The notes under the pieces: generated by a model
The model's database searches: none
Seen by the model: only the letters and a program-made list of their open reading frames with translations
Told to the model about the DNA's origin: nothing
Source: Paenibacillus brasilensis
GTDB taxonomy: Bacteria > Bacillota > Bacilli > Paenibacillales > Paenibacillaceae
NCBI RefSeq assembly: GCF_009363115.1
Contig: NZ_CP045298.1
Span: 5,081,501-5,145,500, forward strand
Direction of reading: 5' to 3'
DNA: 64,000 nucleotides
Program-made: the position numbers and the translations under genes
In this document: in pieces, positions 16,682 to 24,315 of the stretch
Position numbering within the stretch: the stretch's first letter is position 1
Layout of the letters: every line of letters begins with the position of its first letter

Positions 16682-16822
16682 TACTGTGAATACGGCAGCT
16701 TCCTGATCGTTATGCAAACCATACATTACTAATGCCCCTGGCTATTTTTTTGTTTGCCGGAGGGTCGCTTTCTTGTTGCCTTTTTTAGGTGTTCTACGGA
16801 GCGATATTTTCAGGATAGACTG
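16680..16822 (+). mobile_element. IS110 right-end remnant
   Basis: Nearly identical to 8392-8533 (last codons of the transposase plus the right non-coding end) except one extra T in a T-run. It ends GGATAGACTG then diverges, which fixes the element's right border. The rest of this copy is missing. Confidence 0.9.
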
Positions 16823-16875
16823 GAGTCATTGATTTAACGCGATTTTTGAATTGAAGAATCGTCAACTTTTAAAAA

Positions 16876-16973
16876 ATAAGTTATAGACTAACCCCATAAC
16901 AAAAGCAGCGGCGGACCAAGACCTGGTTAATAAAGAATTAGACTGCCGCTGCTATTCAACTAACGTTCCCAGT
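16876..16973. repeat. Transposon-end-like debris with hairpins
   Basis: Contains AATAAAGAATTAGACTG (16930-16946), which matches the Tn7-like site motif, enclosed by an inverted repeat AGCAGCGGC/GCCGCTGCT. A CTAAC/GTTAG hairpin follows. GACTAACCCCATAAC (16887-16901) recurs inverted at 21899-21913. Confidence 0.4.
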
Positions 16974-17055
16974 TAGCTCAATAACTTTTCCGTTACTTAT
17001 AATGCGCTTCTGCATATCACTCTGAAGGCGAAATCACTAGGGCCTGTACGCAAAC

Positions 17056-17464
17056 CTATTTGAGCCATAAACGAATGGAAAGCAGCACCAAAAAAGCCAT
17101 GAACATGTTCGCTGTTTTTTCATAGCGAGTAGCCAGGCGTCGATAGTTTTTAACTTTGTTGAAAAAGCATTCAACTAAGTGTCGCTCTTTATACGTCTCC
17201 GAATCTAGCGGACGCTTTACCCGCCGATTGCGTTTGCATGGGATCACCGGAGTAATGGATCGGCTTTGCAAAAGTTCTAAAATGGCATTAGTATCGTAGG
17301 CGCGATCCGCTAACACTTCTCCCGGGCAAACGTCCAGTCCATGAAGAAAGCGATAGCCCGTGACCGAATCGTGGTCTTGTCCTGGCGTCAATTCGAAACG
17401 CAGCGGATAGCCAAGCGCATCCACCATCGCATGAATTTTGGTGGTTAATCCTCCGCGCGAACGC
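17056..17464 (-). CDS. IS5/IS427 transposase, second frame
   Basis: Encodes the C-terminal DDE part: GRSRGGLTTKIHAMVDALG, then VLADRAYDTNAILELL with the second Asp, and HLVECFFNKVKNYRRLATRY with the catalytic Glu and the Y(2)R(3)E(6)K-type block. It has no proper start of its own and is expected to be made by -1 frameshifting from the first frame at a AAAAGGGGG run. The frame is open to the stop near the left terminal repeat. Confidence 0.88.
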
Positions 17465-17819
17465 CCGATGGCTTGTCGATCCTGCCCCCTTTTGCGCCCG
17501 CTCCATGCTGATGGACGCGAACGATGGTAGCATCAATCATCACTTGCTCCCAATCGGGTTCGATGGCGACATGCTTCAAGATTTCATTCCAAATATTCGC
17601 TTTTTGCAACCGCCAGAAAAAACTATAGGCAGAAGACCAAGGACCATACGTACTCGGTAAATCTCGCCATGGCGCTCCCGTTCGAGCAACCCATAGCACG
17701 GCATTTAGCATCTGACGCCGATCTTTAGGTGGACGTCCTCCTTGTTTTTTTCGGGCCGGGGGCAGCAAGGGTTCAAGGATATTCCATTCTTCATCTGTTA
17801 ACTCATATCTTCGTCTCAT
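17445..17819 (-). CDS. IS5/IS427 transposase, first frame
   Basis: 124 aa from MRRRYELTDEEWNILEPLLP through the DUF4096-like N-terminal domain (KKQGGRPPKDRRQMLNAVLW) to the first catalytic Asp (VMIDATIVRVHQHGAGAKGG). At AAAAGGGGG a -1 shift would give AKGGQDRQAIGRSRGG and join the second frame, the usual expression strategy of this group. Both frames look intact, so the IS is probably active. Confidence 0.9.
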   Translation of the reverse strand: MRRRYELTDEEWNILEPLLPPARKKQGGRPPKDRRQMLNAVLWVARTGAPWRDLPSTYGPWSSAYSFFWRLQKANIWNEILKHVAIEPDWEQVMIDATIVRVHQHGAGAKGGRIDKPSGVRAED

Positions 17820-17869
17820 ATTCCTTATTTTACTAGATTTTTATGGGTTGTACAGTTTGCGTACAGGCC

Positions 17870-18764
17870 CTAATTCGAATCCCTATGCAACCTCAGAAAG
17901 TATTCGATTACGGTTTCCCGGAATTCCAGAGCGGCCTGTGAGAAGTAACGGCTTTTGTGCCATGTCAGGCCAATTTCCCGCACCGATTTTAAATGGTCAA
18001 CCTTAAGAATTTTAATATTCTCCTCCTTTGAAGAGTTCCATGTTGAGGTCTCCGGAACAAAGGTTATGCCAATTTCAGCTTCCACAAGTGAACGCAGCCG
18101 AGCAGGTTCATCCCCCTCGTATACGTAAACAGATGTAAAGTCAACGGATTGGCAAATGCGGTCGGTCAAATCACGCGTTGGATAACCTTGTTTTAAGCCC
18201 ACGAACCACTCATCCTTCAGTTCGGAAAGACAGACGCTGATTCGGTCTGCTAAACGGTGCCTTTTGGGAACAGCCACCAAGATGGAATCAAGCCCCATCC
18301 TTTTACTTACGATTTCCTCACCCTGCAGAAGCGGCGAAGATAAACAGAAGTCGACCTCACCTCGATGGAGAAGCTGGACCATTTCCTCCGGCTTAACCAT
18401 TTGGACAGTAAAGCGCACGTGAGGTTGCTTGGCACGGAAATTTCGCAAAATTTTTGACAATGTACTGGACATCGTGACGGCTAATTCCACCGAGCCGCTT
18501 TCAGGACTGAATAAATCTCTAATCTCCTGCCGCCCCTGCTCCAATTCAAAAAGAGCCTTGTCCACGCGGTTAAGGAACGTGCGGCCAAACTTGTTCAGCT
18601 GAAGGGTTCGTCCGCTCCGTTCAAAAAGAGGAACGCCCAGATTCTTCGAGACGTTGGATGGTTTTGCTTAGGGAGGACTGCGTGACGTGCAGACGCTGAG
18701 CGGATGCAGTCATATGCTCCAGTCTGGCTACCATTTGAAAATATTGCAGTTGAAGAAGCTCCAT
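17870..18764 (-). pseudogene. LysR family transcriptional regulator, frameshifted
   Basis: The N-terminal winged HTH is present (MELLQLQYFQMVARLEHMTA, then LHVTQSSLSKTIQRLE). The frame is lost near 18641-18646 (loss of two bases or gain of one) and resumes with NLGVPLFERSGRTLQLNKFG. The effector domain (ELAVTMSSTLSKILRNF to VREIGLTW) is otherwise complete, for about 297 aa. An IS5 element has inserted at the TA inside its stop codon but regenerated TAG. It is divergent from the amidohydrolase gene, its likely target. Confidence 0.88.
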
Positions 18765-18875
18765 TCTGTCACACCATCCATTCCTTGTAGTACATATATT
18801 GATGATTATGAATGCGTTGGACTCTATTTTAAAATCGATTTACGATGGATTCAAGCGATTTAAGGAGGCATACGC

Positions 18876-19868
18876 ATGCTTAATAAACCGAGTTTCATAG
18901 CGATTGAAGAGCACTGGACAACAACCGAACTGACCGCAGCGCTCAAGAGGCTGCCGGAGGGGCGCCGCGACGAGAGTCTCGCGCTCAATGAAATGGGCGA
19001 CAAACTCGCCAAACTGGAGGATATCGGCGACGCACGGATCGCGGCGATGGATGAGCAGGGCATCGACATGCACATCATTTCGCTAGCCCCGCCAGCGACA
19101 GGCCCGCTCTCTCCCGCGGAGGCGGTCGCGCTCAGCCGGGAGACGAACGACATCGCAGCAGAAGCGGTACGCCGCCATCCATCTCGTCTTCGTGCCATGT
19201 CCACGTTGCCGATGGCCGAGCCGACAGCCGTTGCGGCCGAGCTCGAACGTTCGGCCGGGATCGGCTTTGTCGGGGCTATGGTTTATGGACGAACGGGCGA
19301 AACGCCGCTAGACGACCCTTGCTACGACGACCTGTTCGCAGCTGCAGCGGCGCTCGGCCAGCCGATCTTTATTCACCCTCAGATCCCTTCGAACACTATC
19401 CGTCAGGCGCACTATTCGGGATTAGGTACGATGACCGACCTGGCGCTTTCTACCTTCTCATGGGGATGGCATCTCGAAGCTGCGATCGCCGTGCTGCGCT
19501 TAATCGCCCGAGGCATCTTTGACCGGCACCTCGATCTCAAGATTATTCTCGGTCACTGGGGGGAACTGCTACTATTCTGGCAGGACCGGACAGACAGCCT
19601 GTCGCGCATCGCCAACTTGGAGCGGAAGGTATCGGACTATACGCGATCGAACATCTTCATTACAAGTTCCGGCATGTTCAACCCGGCACTGCTCCAACAT
19701 GCTCTCGCAGCGACTGCGATCGACCAGTTGCTCTTCTCAACGGACTATCCCTTCCAAAGCCCGGACCCGAATCAACTTCAACGGTTCCTGACCGGTTTTG
19801 CCAACGATGAAGACCGTAACAAGTTCTGTCACGGCAATGCCCGCCGCCTCTTCGGTATCGGCAACTAA
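18876..19868 (+). CDS. Amidohydrolase, ACMSD/dihydroxybenzoate decarboxylase-like
   Basis: 330-aa TIM-barrel metal enzyme of the amidohydrolase_2 family. The N-terminal IAIEEHWTT replaces the ExHxH strand in the same way as 2,3-dihydroxybenzoate and gamma-resorcylate decarboxylases (Glu and His ligands). IFIHPQIPSN supplies the next His, IILGHWGELLLFW the GHxGE motif, and LLFSTDYPFQ the metal-binding Asp. Such enzymes decarboxylate aromatic acids non-oxidatively. It is GC-rich relative to the transposon debris, carries an AGGAGG site, and is divergent from the broken LysR gene. Confidence 0.88.
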   Translation: MLNKPSFIAIEEHWTTTELTAALKRLPEGRRDESLALNEMGDKLAKLEDIGDARIAAMDEQGIDMHIISLAPPATGPLSPAEAVALSRETNDIAAEAVRRHPSRLRAMSTLPMAEPTAVAAELERSAGIGFVGAMVYGRTGETPLDDPCYDDLFAAAAALGQPIFIHPQIPSNTIRQAHYSGLGTMTDLALSTFSWGWHLEAAIAVLRLIARGIFDRHLDLKIILGHWGELLLFWQDRTDSLSRIANLERKVSDYTRSNIFITSSGMFNPALLQHALAATAIDQLLFSTDYPFQSPDPNQLQRFLTGFANDEDRNKFCHGNARRLFGIGN

Positions 19869-19981
19869 TTCTTATGACTCTCAGCATGAACCAGGGCGGA
19901 TAAGTATCACGTTGCATTTAGATCAAGTTATTGGCTCCAAACCTGAACCCGCACAACCGCTCTGTACAGACAACTTTTCGA

Positions 19982-20071
19982 CAGGTGGCATTCTCCCACC
20001 TGCCCCCTCGGGGGAAAGTATTCGCGTCCCATAAGCGGACAAGGCAAAGATTTTCGCCTCACTTATGGGAC
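19982..20071. other. Densely structured non-coding segment
   Basis: Three nested or adjacent hairpins: CAGGTGG/CCACCTG (19982-20002), CCCC/GGGG just after, and GTCCCATAAG (20027-20036) with CTTATGGGAC (20062-20071), which encloses GGC/GCC arms. No T-tract follows, so it is not an obvious terminator. It may be a structured RNA or an element end. Confidence 0.4.
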
Positions 20072-20128
20072 GGCTCACTGTGCTTGATCTTCAACAATCC
20101 TGCCCATTAGCGTAATGAAGCACCCGCC

Positions 20129-20217
20129 AGTCTAATTCTTTATTTTCTCAGTCTACAACTTTATTTTCCGAGTCTAACACTTTATTTTTCAGTCTAATAC
20201 TTTATTTTCTTCTGACA
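20129..20217 (-). repeat. Tn7-like right-end array of four TnsB-type sites
   Basis: Read on the minus strand, the sequence starts TGTCAGAAG and carries four head-to-tail copies of GAAAATAAAGNNTTAGACT (plus-strand spans 20191-20209, 20171-20190, 20150-20169, 20129-20147), 20-21 bp apart. Tn7's right end has four overlapping 22-bp TnsB sites with the related core AATAAAGTCTTAAACTG (recalled). The outer edge is at 20217, directly abutting a truncated IS110 gene. Confidence 0.65.
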
Positions 20218-20359
20218 CCCGAATCCTTTCAAGTAGAATCGCTAGCCCTTCTACTGTATGTGTAAAGCAGAAGCCCCTTCCATGAGGCTTACCACGATCT
20301 AAAAAAGCCTGTCCATGACTTTCCGCTTTTGAAATATCTAGGCCGATAACTGGTTTCAT
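20218..20359 (-). pseudogene. IS110 family transposase, N-terminal fragment
   Basis: Begins MKPVIGLDISKAESHGQAFL behind GGGAG, then FTHTVEGLAILLERIR, the RuvC-like N-terminus of a second IS110 subfamily (GLDxSK). It is cut after about 47 codons exactly where the Tn7-like terminus begins, so that element appears to have inserted into it. Confidence 0.82.
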
Positions 20360-20602
20360 AAATCTCTCCCTTTACTTAATTGGCCGACAGCCCCTAGACC
20401 TTCTTGTGTTCCATAGCATCGCTTGTTATACGGGATCTGAGTCCCAACCAGCCTCAAACATGGTAGTAACAAGTAGGGGGTGAACATTATAGCTGACGGG
20501 ATCGAATCCCACTGGCAGGTACGTTCGACCCGGCTACCTACAATCGTTGACCCAATATAAAAAAGGATCAACCAGTAAAAACTGGTTGACCTCATAATAC
20601 GA
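20360..20602 (-). ncRNA. IS110 left end, candidate bridge RNA (copy A)
   Basis: Non-coding leader of the truncated transposase. It starts at TCGTATTATGAGG (20602), carries a hairpin TCAACCAGT/ACTGGTTGA (20568-20589), then a GTAGCCGGG...CACCCCCTACT block and ATAACAAGCGATG. About 215 nt align with 25110-25324, with conserved stems and variable segments. IS110 bridge RNAs are encoded in such ends; copy-to-copy variation in loops fits guide regions. Confidence 0.55.
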
Positions 20603-20615
20603 ACTGGCAGGATAG

Positions 20616-20777
20616 TTAAAGAACATACACGGTGAACCATACCATAAGTGACGGCGAAAAATTTTGTTGTGGAAAGTGACCTAACAATACGATCAACAGG
20701 AATAGTCCAATGCAAACGAAGAAAGCAACACGTAGTGCGATATGCACTCGTGTTGCTTTCCATGTTTTAATATCCAT
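20616..20777 (-). CDS. Short membrane protein or C-terminal fragment
   Basis: 53 codons (MDIKTWKATRVHIALRVAFF to SLMVWFTVYVL) with one strong hydrophobic helix (VAFFVCIGLFLLIVLLGHF). The frame stays open upstream with another hydrophobic stretch (LIAGQAYLATTYMLY), so it is probably the 3' remnant of a polytopic protein. A striking 17-bp hairpin (20721-20760) lies inside the coding sequence. Family not recognised. Confidence 0.35.
   Translation of the reverse strand: MDIKTWKATRVHIALRVAFFVCIGLFLLIVLLGHFPQQNFSPSLMVWFTVYVL
20721..20760. repeat. Near-perfect 17-bp hairpin
   Basis: GAAAGCAACACG and CGTGTTGCTTTC form 12 bp, continued by AGTGC/GCACT after a one-base bulge, with a GATAT loop. No T-tract. 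It resembles structured recombination or IS200/IS605-type ends more than a terminator. Confidence 0.5.
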
Positions 20778-20824
20778 ACTTTTATATAACATATATGTTG
20801 TTGCTAGATAGGCTTGCCCGGCTA

Positions 20825-21589
20825 TTAAAGATGCGAACCGCCGCTTGCGTCGATCAACTGACCCGTTACCCAGCGGCTGTCCGGAGAAGCGAGGAAGGCG
20901 GCGATATCCGCAACGTCTCCGGGTTCTCCCCAACGGTTGAAAACGGACAGGCCTGCCGCATATTTTTGTCCGTCTGGATCACTCAAAGTTCCTTCATTCA
21001 TCTCGGTGTTGATGATGCCGGGTTGGATAGAGTTGACCGTAATATTTCTGCTCCCCAACTGCTTGGCCAGCAGCAGTGTAAAGGTATTGATCGCTCCTTT
21101 TGTCATGCTGTAGGTGAAGACACCCGGGGAAGCTACCCGTGTCACGAAGGAAGAAATGTTGATGATGCGCCCGCCGTCCTTCAACCGCGGCAAAGCTTGC
21201 TGCATTACAAAAAACGGCGCTTTGACGTTAATCGTCATCACTTCGTCAAAAGTAGCTTCCGTCGCTTCTTCGAAAGTAAGAATTTGCCCGATTCCCGCGT
21301 TGTTGACCAAAATATCGAATCCGCCGCCGTCCCCGTGCTCTCGAATTGCTTCGTCCAGCGCCGCGATCAACTCGCGAATGCCGTCAGGCATGCTCAAATT
21401 GGCGCCAATTGCACAGGCGTTTCCTCCGTTTTGGGCGATTTGTTGCACGACCGCTTCCGCTTCATGGCGGCGTTGACCGTAATGTACGGCGACAAAAGCG
21501 CCCTCCTGCGCCAGACGTAACGCGACGCTGCGCCCGATCCCCCGGCTGGCCCCCGTTACTAACGCTATTTTTCCTGTCAATTTGCTCAT
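20825..21589 (-). CDS. SDR family oxidoreductase (FabG-like)
   Basis: 254-aa classical SDR: TGASRGIGRSVALRLA for NADP(H), NNAGIGQ, catalytic Ser in NISSFVTR and YSMTKGA, then IQPGIINTEMN and GQLIDASGGSHL at the C-terminus. It is like the glucose/3-oxoacyl reductase-type SDRs that typify regulator-linked stress genes. GC-rich compared with surrounding IS debris. AAGGAG precedes the start. No intact regulator is adjacent, although a GyrI/AraC-type effector fragment lies 300 bp upstream. Confidence 0.93.
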   Translation of the reverse strand: MSKLTGKIALVTGASRGIGRSVALRLAQEGAFVAVHYGQRRHEAEAVVQQIAQNGGNACAIGANLSMPDGIRELIAALDEAIREHGDGGGFDILVNNAGIGQILTFEEATEATFDEVMTINVKAPFFVMQQALPRLKDGGRIINISSFVTRVASPGVFTYSMTKGAINTFTLLLAKQLGSRNITVNSIQPGIINTEMNEGTLSDPDGQKYAAGLSVFNRWGEPGDVADIAAFLASPDSRWVTGQLIDASGGSHL

Positions 21590-21863
21590 CAGTACTCAGC
21601 TCCTTATTCTCTGTTTCTCTATAGTTTTAACATAGGAGCCGTTTTGAAATGTTGCTCTCTTATTGCTTCGGGTGACCGCACTGCCGTTCGCGTTAGCGTC
21701 GATCATGTTCGCGTTGTCCGTATCGACGACTGCTGCTGAAGAAGCGGAGCGTTCGTCTTTGTTCCCCGACTTCGACCTCCCTCCTTTACTGTCTTTCAGC
21801 CTGAATGCTGTACCGGCTAATTTTGACCATATAGGCCCGACGGGAATTACCCTTGGAAGCTCG

Positions 21864-21890
21864 AAAGGCGACCAAGATAGGGTCGCCTTC
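21864..21890. terminator. Hairpin
   Basis: GAAAGGCGACC pairs with GGGTCGCCTTC around AAGATA. It sits at the 3' end of the effector-domain fragment on the minus strand. Confidence 0.45.
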
Positions 21891-21899
21891 TTGCATAAG

Positions 21900-22045
21900 T
21901 TATGGGGTTAGTCCGCAAGATGCAGACTTCTTAACGATAGGAATCCACACTTCCATTTCATACATATTGTTGCCACGATCGTAAGTCATTTCAAATTCGG
22001 GCTGGGACAAGCGAGGTGATTGAAATTCTTGGCTTGCACATAAAC
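21900..22045 (-). pseudogene. GyrI-like/AraC effector-binding domain, C-terminal fragment
   Basis: Encodes SPRLSQPEFEMTYDRGNNMY, then EMEVWIPIVKKS and a stop. This is the characteristic last strand (EVWIPI) of GyrI-like ligand-binding domains found in AraC/MerR activators. The rest is missing. It might be the relic of the regulator of the neighbouring SDR gene. Confidence 0.55.
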
Positions 22046-22369
22046 GCGGAGACGTTAAGCTCCCTCAGAGAATAAGGATTTTCTCACAAATGCTCGCTCA
22101 TTCGCAGGATTTCATGTGTTGTTTTAAATAGGAATTTAAATGAGTGGATAGTGTGGGCTAGACAGTTCCGTTTGAGCGCATGCGGGAACAGAAGGTGCTG
22201 ACCAATTTTACAACATATTCCATAAAAAGTTATGTAGCACGCCTCTCTCCACAAAGTCCTTGGGGATTCACTCTCCCAAATCTCGACGGGTCTATGCCCT
22301 CACATTCCTTCGTCCTATCTATCCAAGGTGTGGAGTCCGATCAACGTTAACGGAACGGGTCTAAGCCCT
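22046..22369. other. Spacer, no gene seen
   Basis: No convincing coding potential. It probably includes the right non-coding end of the IS110 copy whose C-terminal fragment follows. Confidence 0.4.
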
Positions 22370-22775
22370 AAAGCGTAAAAATCTCGGTACTCCGTGCTTT
22401 CTTTGTAAAATCGCGAATGGTGGCTGGGCCTTATCCGTGGAGAATGTTTGTCCTTCTCTCGCCATGGCTACAAGGATTCGAGCCAGTTTCCCAATCAGCT
22501 TCATCATTTCGTCATTCGTTTCACTTCAATATTGTGTGCATGCATGGCTTGGAATGCCCCATTGAAAGATAACAGGTGAAACACCGTGAAGTACAAATGC
22601 TTACGCAGTAATGAGTTGCCTCGTTTGGTGAGCTTAATTTGTCCCTTATACTTGCCAGAACTTCGTTCTGCTAAGTTCAATCCTGCTTTTCGTAATAACT
22701 GTTTTCCGTGAGACAGCTTACGTAAGTCCCCTCCAAATGCTAATATGGCAGCCGTTTTAGCAAGATCGGTGATAT
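22370..22775 (-). pseudogene. IS110 family transposase, C-terminal fragment
   Basis: Encodes DLAKTAAILAFGGDLRKLSH, GKQLLRKAGLNLAERSSGKY and GNSLLRKHLYFTVFHLLS, the Transposase_20 domain, then shifts frame (near 22510) to KLIGKLARILVAMAREG. It belongs to the same broad subfamily as the fragment at 20218. Orientation fits the orphan left end at 25110-25324, from which it may have been separated by the group II intron and the MBL/HxlR genes. Confidence 0.8.
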
Positions 22776-22779
22776 GTCA

Positions 22780-23225
22780 CTGCCTCCCCTCTGCCGACAT
22801 TACTCGGTTTCATCGGTAGTACGCAGTGATCCGACTCCCTGTCCATCATTTGACATTCTCCCTTGTGATCGGTTGTTTGTCATACTTCTTTTCCAAAGAA
22901 TGGGCAGGGTCTCCCAAGTTACTGTGAAGTCATTGGTTACTGTGAAGTCATTGTATAGCATGCCTGGCTCTTCGACCCCGGGAGAGCTCATTCATCCTCA
23001 CCTTTAACGCATAAATGAGTGCTGTCTTCCGTACTTTCGAAAACGTCGACCTCTCCGTTTTACTCTTTTCGAGGCTCAATCACTTTCAGGCCTACTACCT
23101 AACTGTCTACGCTTAACGTCTGAAATTACTTCCAGCCGTCCAAGGCTCGCTATTGGTGGCTTGGCTTTAGCCTTTCCAAGCAGGGTTTCCACCTGCTAAA
23201 CTTCACAACCTAGGCTTGGTCGCAC
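22780..23225 (-). mobile_element. Group II intron, 5' portion
   Basis: Minus-strand sequence starts GTGCGACC, the GUGYG 5' consensus. It runs through recognisable domain I signatures (GGTGGAAACCCTGC, CCAATAGCGAGCCTTGG, GTAGGCCTGAAAGTGATTG, CGAAAAGAGTAAAACGG) and CTTGGGAGACCCTGCCC. The intron-encoded protein is missing beyond the first codons. The 5' splice junction lies 11 bp after the MBL gene's stop. An 18-bp tandem duplication (TTACTGTGAAGTCATTGG) is at 22919-22954. Confidence 0.72.
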
Positions 23226-23236
23226 CGAAAGTTGAG

Positions 23237-24085
23237 TTATTCATAATATCCTTCAGTAGATTTTCTCAAAGTTCTGAACTGATTCGCATCATGCCCGAAC
23301 CACACTTGGGATTTCGTGCGGGTAGCCAAAGTGCGAATTTTCTCCACTGCGTTTCGGTAGCCGATCAAATCATAAATAATACCAGGCGGCTTGACCGGAG
23401 GACCAAAACTTTCCGCGGTATAGATGGCATCGGAAGCTAGAATTATTCCGCCTGTTTCTGGCATTTCGATCTGGAGACCTAACATTCCCCATGCATGACC
23501 GCTTCCCAAATTCAAGATTTTGATACCATCCACCAGATCCAAGTTGTCTTCGCCCGGTTTGATTGTTTTCCAATGCAGCTGGTTTTTGATCCATGCATCG
23601 ATATCAGCCCAAACATAGGCTCCTTCTTTTTCATTGCGGGCGTAGGTCTGCAGTGCTCCATTAAACTCATCCTCATGGACGATAATGGTCGCGTTCGTGA
23701 ACATTTCGAGGCATCCTGCATGGTCCAGATGCAAGTGTGAGGCAACGACATACTTGATTTCCTCGGGTCTAACTTTAAGCTGCTCCAGCCGATTATGCAG
23801 GTAACATTCCTCGCTCGCCACCCATGGAGACGACAGTTGGGTCGATTGTGCCCAACGCCCTCCAATGCCCATTGAGTTTGGGTTGCAGGCTGTATCAAAC
23901 AAGATTTTTCCCTCAGGATGATCAATCAATACCGTATAAATTGGAAATTCCACAAATTGTGTCGGGGCATTCGGATTATTAATTGTAGCTGGATTATGCA
24001 TGGAGATTATCCAATTTTTATCCATGCTCATTCGACCGTTATCCAATACATACAGCTTGGGATGCATTTTAACAATATTTGTCAT
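23237..24085 (-). CDS. MBL-fold N-acyl homoserine lactonase-like hydrolase
   Basis: 282-aa metallo-beta-lactamase-fold protein. The metal site reads SHLHLDHAGCLEMF (HxHxDH) plus His in NLGSGHAWGMLGLQI, Asp in ILASDAIYTAESF and a final His in VWFGHDANQF. The extended N-terminus (LYVLDNGRMSMDKNWIISM) is typical of the AiiA/AhlD lactonase group. Enzymes of this type open the lactone ring of quorum signals; the actual substrate is unproven. I chose the ATG at 24085; an upstream ATG at 24142 lacks a ribosome site. It is divergent from an HxlR regulator and followed by a group II intron fragment. Confidence 0.87.
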   Translation of the reverse strand: MTNIVKMHPKLYVLDNGRMSMDKNWIISMHNPATINNPNAPTQFVEFPIYTVLIDHPEGKILFDTACNPNSMGIGGRWAQSTQLSSPWVASEECYLHNRLEQLKVRPEEIKYVVASHLHLDHAGCLEMFTNATIIVHEDEFNGALQTYARNEKEGAYVWADIDAWIKNQLHWKTIKPGEDNLDLVDGIKILNLGSGHAWGMLGLQIEMPETGGIILASDAIYTAESFGPPVKPPGIIYDLIGYRNAVEKIRTLATRTKSQVWFGHDANQFRTLRKSTEGYYE

Positions 24086-24213
24086 GTTTATACCTACCCA
24101 TCGAAGAATCCAGTACAAGGTAACCCCTTTTCGGGGGCGCATTTTCTTGCTCTTGGAACATCCGGATCGCCCTTAAGCGGTGTCTTTGCTATGGCAGATC
24201 TTGCGCAAGCTGC

Positions 24214-24282
24214 TACAGTACTGGTATAGACATACTGTAATATAAAAAATAGAATGATATAAGTAGGCACTTTAAAGTGTCC
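24214..24282. promoter_or_regulatory. Operator-like dyads between MBL and HxlR genes
   Basis: TACAGTA (24214-24220) with TACTGTA (24233-24239), and a perfect 12-bp palindrome CACTTTAAAGTG (24268-24279) within GGCACTTTAAAGTGTCC. They are placed between divergent starts and are good candidates for HxlR autoregulation. Confidence 0.5.
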
Positions 24283-24315
24283 TGGGAACTTCGTAGTGCA
24301 TAGGAGGGGAACTAT

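Larger units (their letters stand above)
17040..17870 (-). mobile_element. IS5 family (IS427 group) insertion sequence, complete
   Basis: 831 bp with terminal inverted repeats GGGCCTGTACGCAAAC (left) and GTTTGCGTACAGGCCC (right) and a TA target duplication (17038-17039, 17871-17872). It carries two overlapping transposase frames. Size, ends and TA duplication are typical of the IS427 group. Confidence 0.92.

Noticed and set aside
20356-20763. 135-aa minus-strand ORF over the IS110 leader
   Set aside because: It runs through the conserved non-coding leader and hairpin and resembles no protein; the leader is better explained as bridge-RNA DNA.
21663-21911. 82-aa plus-strand ORF with a signal-peptide-like start
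   Set aside because: TTG start without ribosome site; lies over a hairpin and opposite the GyrI-like fragment, so I did not call it.
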